Positions 58,156-64,000 of a stretch of 64,000 bases of DNA are shown piece after piece. The notes beneath the pieces were generated by a model, which saw only the letters and a list, made by a program, of their open reading frames with translations, was not told the DNA's origin and made no database searches. The stretch is from Ganoderma boninense. Taxonomy: Eukaryota; Basidiomycota; Agaricomycetes; Polyporales; Polyporaceae. The position numbers were made by a program, and so were the translations under genes. Every line of letters begins with the position of its first letter. The first letter of the stretch is position 1. The stretch lies in the NCBI GenBank assembly GCA_002900995.3, contig PJEW03000018.1:1-64000 (forward strand), read 5' to 3'.

Positions 58156-60270
58156 ATGTGGTTGCTCAACACGAGGACCTTACAGTTGCGATACTTTAAC
58201 GGCCCTCGGGGTGTTTCCTATGCCATCCTTTCTCATGTCTGGGAGGATGCCGACAGGGAGTACAACTTCCAGAGCGTCAAGATCACATACGAGAAGTTTC
58301 GCGACTCGGACGAAGGGGCCGTTGCTCACGCTCCCGACAAGATACGCAAATTCTGCCTCCTCGCGGCCGACGAAGGCTTCGACTGGGCCTGGCTCGATAC
58401 TGCATGCATTGACAAGACTAGCAGTGCCGAGTTGTCCGAAGCGATCAACTCGATGTATAGCTGGTACCAGGCGGCGAGACGTTGTTACGCTTACCTCTAC
58501 GACGTTTCCGACGATGACAACCCCTTCGGAGCCGACTCCGCATTTCGCAAGAGCAAATACCACGAACGTGGATGGACGCTTCAGGAGCTCCTTGCGTCTT
58601 ACCGTGTCGTCTTTCTATCGGATTTATGGAGCTTCCTGGGTACCAAAGATTCTCTTCTTACTCCCCTCGCTGAACGTACCGGCATCAATGGCGACATCCT
58701 CCTTCGGAGACAGTCGTTGGACACAGCGAGTGTTGCCCAACGGATGTCATGGGCCGCGCACCGGGTTACCACCAGGGATGAAGACCGTGCGTACTCTCTT
58801 ATGGGTATCTTCGGGGTGACCATGCCCATCATCTATGGAGAGGGAGGTGAACGGGCTTTCCTGCGGCTTCAGAAGGAGATCATCGCGACTTGTCCTGACC
58901 AGAGCATCTTTGCGTGGGGGTCCATACATCCCGATTTCGATACCGCATATGACGCCATTCAACGAGCTCAGGCTTTTGCCTACGCCGGAGAAGATGTGGA
59001 ATTCGACGACATAGAGTCACTGGTCGCGGAGACGGACTGCAACCTCCTTGCAAAATCCCCGTCCCACTTCGCGAGTTGCGCAGGCATGCGGCGAGTCGAT
59101 TCACGCGCATTTTTAGACCTCACCGACCACAGCGTTGATTACAGGTGCACCTTTTCTGCGGATGGAATCACCCTTTACCTCCCTGTCTCATCTCATTCCA
59201 TGCGCATGAGAGATTATACCTCGGTTTCGGACACGGTCCGAGTCGTGCGCGCCGCAGCGCTCGCCTGTACGACGGCCCCCGGAACGTCCGACATTTCCAT
59301 CATCATCCTGTTCCTTTCGGGGTCTCCGAGCTCCCTCGATTCCTGGGAGGACTTTTCGCGAGAATTGTTTTCTGATGCCGTGGGGCTGCTGGCCACCAGG
59401 GAACCCAGTCCTGGGAGGGTTGAAATCACATTGTCGCATGGCCCCGGATGGCCACTGAGCGAGGGTTTCAAGGACGGATCGGGAACGTTTTATCGCGGAG
59501 CGACGTTGCACCTGGCAGGGACTCGCAGACAATCCAAGGACCAACAACCTGCTACCAGAGCCACGTTAAACTCCTTCCGCTCAGTGCGCAGCAACTTTCA
59601 CAAGCGAGAGTTGCGCATTCAACATCCAGCCACGACAATAGTGACGTTCCGTCCTTGGTCTGAACCTTGGCCACGAGTGGCGAAGCGTCAGAGTGAGTTC
59701 GACGTCTTCGTAATCCCCAACTGGGTCTTTCATCGTCTCGACGACCGCTACGGTTTCGCGTTTACACCATCCTCAAACTCTGGCTCCAGAACCATGCATC
59801 GTGCCCTCCGTATTACGCGTTACCTAGGTGCACCATTGTACCTCCTGTTCGTCAACGCCAAGTCCACTACGACTCTCGGGGTTGCGATAGGTGCTCCGTG
59901 TGGTGATCGAAGTCACCGCTTCTGGGACTCTCTTAGTCTTCGGGTGTTCCTCGCCCCCATCATCATTCTCAACGACTGCGATGATATGAGTGGCGTGGAA
60001 GCAGCCCTCGAAGCTCACGAGCTCCTTCCGAAGGATAGTCAGACGGCATGTGGGCGTGTACACCTTCCAGTTGACCGTTCCGAGGCTCAGGGAAACGCAA
60101 CCACACAACCCGAGAGTCAGGGAGGCAGAACCACACATTTTGCGTTTCCCACTGGGCCCGCCACACCTATCGTGCACGTTTGGTGCGCTGGTGTCTTCGA
60201 TGTTTTGGCAAATAGGCATCTCTTCTTTACTAGAGTATTCAACATTTCTGTGGACCTTTGCCCTGCTTGA
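58156..60270 (+). CDS. HET-domain protein (heterokaryon incompatibility-like)
   Basis: One uninterrupted frame of 704 residues. The HET domain covers about residues 20-150: YAILSHVW (22-29), FDWAWLDTACIDK (75-87), SEAINSMYSWYQAARRCYAY (94-113) and ERGWTLQELLA (137-147). It continues with the family's usual RMSWAAHRVTTRDEDRAYSL and LMGIFGVTMPIIYGEGGERA. In ascomycetes such domains trigger cell death when unlike individuals fuse; in basidiomycetes the families are large and their roles mostly unproven. The C-terminal 450 residues show no NACHT, ankyrin or WD repeats, so this is a HET-only protein with a long uncharacterised tail. The absence of introns, unlike all nearby genes, is notable. Confidence 0.9.
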   Translation: MWLLNTRTLQLRYFNGPRGVSYAILSHVWEDADREYNFQSVKITYEKFRDSDEGAVAHAPDKIRKFCLLAADEGFDWAWLDTACIDKTSSAELSEAINSMYSWYQAARRCYAYLYDVSDDDNPFGADSAFRKSKYHERGWTLQELLASYRVVFLSDLWSFLGTKDSLLTPLAERTGINGDILLRRQSLDTASVAQRMSWAAHRVTTRDEDRAYSLMGIFGVTMPIIYGEGGERAFLRLQKEIIATCPDQSIFAWGSIHPDFDTAYDAIQRAQAFAYAGEDVEFDDIESLVAETDCNLLAKSPSHFASCAGMRRVDSRAFLDLTDHSVDYRCTFSADGITLYLPVSSHSMRMRDYTSVSDTVRVVRAAALACTTAPGTSDISIIILFLSGSPSSLDSWEDFSRELFSDAVGLLATREPSPGRVEITLSHGPGWPLSEGFKDGSGTFYRGATLHLAGTRRQSKDQQPATRATLNSFRSVRSNFHKRELRIQHPATTIVTFRPWSEPWPRVAKRQSEFDVFVIPNWVFHRLDDRYGFAFTPSSNSGSRTMHRALRITRYLGAPLYLLFVNAKSTTTLGVAIGAPCGDRSHRFWDSLSLRVFLAPIIILNDCDDMSGVEAALEAHELLPKDSQTACGRVHLPVDRSEAQGNATTQPESQGGRTTHFAFPTGPATPIVHVWCAGVFDVLANRHLFFTRVFNISVDLCPA

Positions 60271-60489
60271 GATCCCCGCCTTCCATGATTCGCCCCTCTC
60301 TTCTGAATGGACACAACATTTCAGGACCCGGTGCCATACGCATTTGATGTTGCGAGGATGCTGTACAATACGCTGTTCTGGTTCCAAAGCAATACACCTC
60401 TGATGATCCTGCTCACCGTCGACTATATCATCAGCAAACTAGGCAGCGGGATTGCAGGGATCTGCAGCTTTAGTAATTGTCTACAATAT

Positions 60490-62110
60490 TGGTAGGGCAT
60501 CGTAAGCACCTCACGGACTCCTGTAGGAGGTCGGAGCGCTCTGTAGGGACCTGTAGGATACCACGCGAATGACTGTAGATTATTGTAGTTCAAACACCGA
60601 CAGATTGTAGAGCCTTGCAAGGCTCTGTAGCATATCCGGCGCAAGATGGTAGGGGCCTGTAATTGGCCCACTAGAGCACTGTAGGGACCTATGGATTCCT
60701 ATGAAAAATGATAGACGTTGTCCGAAATTCCCACCGCAACCCTACGGAAACAATAATAACGACTGCGAAAAGAAATATATTTCGTCAAAAGCCCAGCGAC
60801 TACGTACAGCGTATATACACAATAATAAGTATATGCTGGTCAGTACATGCTGATCTACGACGATAGCCTGAGAAGGGATGCGGATCGGCGAATGCTGACA
60901 GAGCGAAAGGCGAGGGCTGCCAACGCACCTTCCGAGGAACGAGGTCCCCAGGATACAGCGAAATCAAGAGAGAATGAGCGCGGCAACTCACAGGGTGCTC
61001 ACCTCAATGCATGAATGAGACTGCAGAATGTACCTGATTGCCCAAGAATGCCTTCACACACGAAAGCACCACAACGACGCACCTTTGGACCATCTGCGAG
61101 ATCGCACTAATCCAGGGAATTGACTGGAAAAACTTACGTTGAGCTCTGGTGCTTCGGAAGACCTTCCTAAACTCCCCAACGGCGACAACACACCACCTCA
61201 ACGCCAGTGAAACCTGGAAGCACAAAGTACGCACCTTTGTATCCTATGCGACGACCCAAATATGCGCAGAACTAGAAAAATAATTCAGAAGCTCACCTCG
61301 ATGGCTCTGACGGAGCTACCTGACTATCGAGCAGGCATGCAGCAGGGTGACAAGAAAACCCGTAATTGGTACTATAGTTGAGAAACGCGCCCGAGGGTAA
61401 TAGTATCCGAGTGGGTGGATGGCGATAGCGGGATTCAGCAGGTATATAAGAGACAGCAAGTCCACCGCGAGAAGACGGAAAGCAGAGGGAAGATGGTGGA
61501 CAGAGGTCAAGTCGCGAAGTTGGGGTGAAGTCGCGCAACCCGCGCCTATAATGTGGGTTCGGAATGACGTCACACCAAATATCGGTTCTCCTGCCAACTT
61601 GAGCCAGATTCAAGCAGTCTGGCACGGGATTACAAGTCGTTGGGGCATTGATAGTGGGGTATGGGGGGCTCTGCTGAGCCTCTGAAATGAATTACTTGGG
61701 GATTGGGGTAAGGGCGTGGGCGAGAGATTCTGAGGCGTGAACTGTTGGCATTATGTCGACCGCCTACTTGAGTACCAGTTGGTTGAAGCTGGTTTTGGAA
61801 CTTGATATCGGATGGGAAAAGAACAGAACGGATGCCAGATCTCGTTGAAGAAGAAATTATTAGGGTATCGGGACTTGGCGCAGGAATCCTGCGGAGGATT
61901 GTAGAACTATGCAATACGTGGCCGTATCCGATGGACACCTTACAGGTCCCTGGAACTGCTGAGTGTGTCCGATGAACGGACTGCATGCATCTACAGTAGT
62001 GTATCGTATGCGATAAGGTTCTACAGACCACAGTCGTATCCTACTATTCACTGTAAGGCCCTGCCGGACGGGGCCGGAGCCTGCGAATTCTTACAATCGT
62101 CTGTACCGCT
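60490..62110. mobile_element. Probable non-autonomous DNA element with TGTAG-rich ends
   Basis: From 60490 to 60690 CTGTAG or CTGTAA occurs many times in one orientation (for example CTGTAGGGACCTGTAGG). From about 61870 to 62060 the same motifs occur in the opposite orientation (CTACAG, TTACAGGTCCCTGG, the reverse complement of CCAGGGACCTGTAA). Inverted clusters of a short motif near both ends are typical transposase-binding subterminal repeats. No transposase frame lies between them; a TATATAAGAGACAG sits near 61441. The outer ends and target duplication are not defined. Confidence 0.45.
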
Positions 62111-62840
62111 GCGTAGCGCCCTGCATGGCATTGCAGGTAAGTTGCGTTTTTGCTGATGATGCAGCAGCGCCTGTCACCTTGATACATCTCATGCCTTACT
62201 GGGCCTCATACCGGCGTACATGCCTCTCACGACATACATGGGGGTCATCCAGATGCTGCCTCGAGGCCATGCTGTAGGAGGCATGGCATGGAATGATACT
62301 AAGTACGCATATTTAAACCAGCATTCACTGCTAGGCAGTGCTAGCACTAGCGTTGGGACTCGGAGCAACCCCGCGATTCTCAAAATGAAGGGTAGCTCTC
62401 GAGGTTCGCGATGGTCGAGCGCGTTGTCCAAGGAGATGGGAGGTCCCTGGTCTCCTCGTCGGGAACGTGGGTGGTTCGTTGAACTTGCAGCTGAGCTGGC
62501 GGACATCCGAGCATACTCGGGCGGGTGGCGTGTGAGGGATAGAGATAGGCCGGACGGGAACTGTCCGCGCTTGCGGTTAGATGCATGTCGCACTTGCGGA
62601 GGGATCGACGAGTCGAGTACAGGACAATAGATTTGGTTCTGGGATACAGGGATCGCGTGTGGGGGAAGGAGGAGTGAGCGGAAGCTGGGGGACGGCATAC
62701 CCCAGTGGGTAAGTATCTAACTTCTAAGGTGGGGCTACAGACAATACCCAGATGGGGAAGGATTGAGGCTGTCAGCACAGCATTTAGCCTGAGTAAGATG
62801 ACGGCGAGAGACTCGGTCGGAGTATATACGAGAATAGGAA
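62111..62840. other. Intergenic, nothing recognised
   Basis: A plus-strand frame (62220-62630) and its minus-strand counterpart are both open, which suggests chance; neither resembles a protein I know. Confidence 0.35.
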
Positions 62841-62841
62841 G

Positions 62842-62960
62842 AGTAAGACTCGGAAACTCGAGCCGAGTCTTACTGTTTTGAGTGGAGAAACGGAAGAGTC
62901 GGGCGACTCTTACTGTTTTGAGTGGAGAAACGGAAGTGTCGGGCGACTCTTACTGTTTTG
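62842..62960. repeat. 40-bp tandem repeat next to a hairpin
   Basis: TCTTACTGTTTTGAGTGGAG followed by AAACGGAAGAGTCGGGCGAC repeats with a 40-bp period, about 2.4 copies from 62865 to 62960, with one base change. Just before it, AGTAAGACTCGG and CCGAGTCTTACT form 12-bp inverted arms with an 8-nt spacer (62842-62874). Confidence 0.85.
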
Positions 62961-63281
62961 GCGGAACAGCCCGCCACCCCGCCTCCATGTAACGCGTGAC
63001 TGTGCAGCACGCGACCAGTCACGATCCTGTGATTATCGCGCGACGTGTCTTGGCGCCTCTGACCACTCTCCCCTGGACCACATTGAGGTGACAATGGACG
63101 ATGCGTACCCTCACCATCATGTATTCCTTTTTAGTATCATGTATTGTAGATCCAAAAATGAACATGAACACTCGTTTACTCCATCAACTCCAACTCTGAC
63201 CCTTCAACCACTCTCTTCGCTATTTCTCGGTCTCGAGTCCTCGCTGCCCGCCGCTGTACTCATCTCCTGTGCCCACCCACT
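62961..63281. other. Spacer before the last gene
   Basis: About 320 bp with a pyrimidine-rich leader (CTCCATCAACTCCAACTC) before the ATG at 63282; no other feature. Confidence 0.4.
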
Positions 63282-64000
63282 ATGGACTCGATGGACGAGT
63301 TCATAGCAGCTGAGAAGGGCATTCTAGATGACCTTTTGAAGACGGTCAGCCCTGAGGAATTGCTGGAGTATCGGGATCAGGTATGTATTATTATTTAACT
63401 GTTCGAGTGTGTAGCCACCAACAGGCGCAATGTAGACCCTTCTGAGTACCCCTGCTCGATTCATTTCATGGGTTGACAATGCTCACGAGTGGGTCAATGT
63501 CGACTCATTCGCATTGTGGTTGGTATACCGTACGCAGGCCAAGTCAACCCCACAAACTCCTAGTCGCCATCGAACACCTTCCCGCCGGCAAACTCCCAAC
63601 CACCAATGAACTTTTCCTGCAAATCAATCCACTCTATCATCTTCAGTCCCCTCTACACCCTCACGACTCAGGCTGCGCTCAGCATCTGTTTTATCTTATG
63701 CATCTTCAGTACCCGAGACCATCGACGAGAGTCTCGGTGAATCTGAAACTTCCAACACCCATAAGTTCTCTAGTCATTTCACTTGCTTACTCTGGGTCAT
63801 CTCAAGTTTCTATGCTACAGGTGATCTCTCTCCATTCCCAGCAATCGAGTTCATTGAACCCTCACCAAGCCCTCCTCCACCTGCCCAACCTCATGCCCGG
63901 ATGCCGAGCAGCCGGACTCCCTCTGCTTGGACTTCTAAAAGCACAGGACCAAGTCAGAGTGCAGAGGTCATAGAGATCTCTTCAGACAGTGAAGATGAGG
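63282..64000 (+). CDS. 5' part of an uncharacterised protein with SUMO-interacting-like motif; contains an in-frame stop
   Basis: Exon 1 (63282-63380) encodes MDSMDEFIAAEKGILDDLLK and SPEELLEYRDQ; a GTATGT..GTAG intron leads to an exon from 63436 reading TLLSTPARFISWVDNAHEWV. The frame then stops at a TGA (63607-63609) but stays open in the same frame beyond it through a Ser/Pro/Thr-rich linker to the end of the window, finishing with EVIEISSDSEDE, which has the shape of a SUMO-interacting motif. A further short intron (about 63770-63820) would remove a hydrophobic patch. Either the TGA lies in an intron I cannot place, or the copy is broken. I recall similar N-termini in many unnamed Agaricomycete proteins. 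Confidence 0.45.

Noticed and set aside
60541..60680. A telomeric or subtelomeric repeat in the TGTAG-rich stretch
   Set aside because: The motif is not the TTAGGG type, the spacing is irregular, and an inverted counterpart exists 1.3 kb away, which fits a transposon better.
1..64000. CRISPR arrays, bacterial operons and phage genes
   Set aside because: The window is plainly nuclear fungal DNA with spliceosomal introns; the tandem repeats lack the spaced unique units of a CRISPR array.

Overview
The window is nuclear DNA of a filamentous basidiomycete, most likely a polypore-type Agaricomycete. The evidence is short spliceosomal introns of about 45-65 nt with GT..AG ends in nearly every gene, lineage-typical families (a KDZ transposase with cysteine clusters, a HET-domain protein, F-box-like proteins opening with MGQxWEV, seven-pass membrane proteins), TATA boxes about 105-130 nt upstream of some starts, and many repeats. 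The sequence is a draft: 100 Ns at 18443-18542 cut one gene, and the bases before the gap look poor. All exon structures here were worked out by hand from reading frames, splice phases and paralogue comparison.

Layout. 1-1.2 kb: 3' end of an LRR/F-box-like gene. 1.8-2.0 kb: a very small secreted protein. 4.65-6.26 kb: a non-coding element with terminal inverted repeats. 8.0-9.8 kb: a seven-pass membrane protein. 11.2-14.1 kb: a small secreted protein and a broken Ser/Thr-rich ORF. 15.2-17.4 kb: a low-complexity, probably nuclear protein. 18.5-19.1 kb: an EOS1-like gene cut by the gap. 20.5-22.6 kb: a complete nine-exon bestrophin-type anion channel. 23.9-24.4 kb: a GC-rich minisatellite, followed by a tRNA-like relic.

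25.3-43.9 kb is the least understood part. It holds nine genes. One is a recognisable KDZ-type transposase; the other eight match no named family I can assign. They include a 902-residue protein, a protein with a long Asp tail and an apparent one-base frame break in a G9 run, a protein with a GRF-like cysteine cluster, and a small protein with a CxxC finger. A second, different minisatellite lies at 44.2-45.0 kb, so the block sits between two repeat arrays.

46.5-60.3 kb is a conventional accessory region: a second seven-pass membrane protein, two tandem FAD monooxygenases with the same eight-exon structure, two tandem F-box-like genes with the same three-exon structure, and a HET-domain gene. 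From 60.5 kb on the window holds a probable non-coding transposon with TGTAG-rich ends, a 40-bp tandem repeat, and the 5' part of a gene with an in-frame stop that runs off the right edge.

The genes do not form one pathway. The picture is accessory fungal sequence shaped by local duplication, transposable elements and lineage-specific families.
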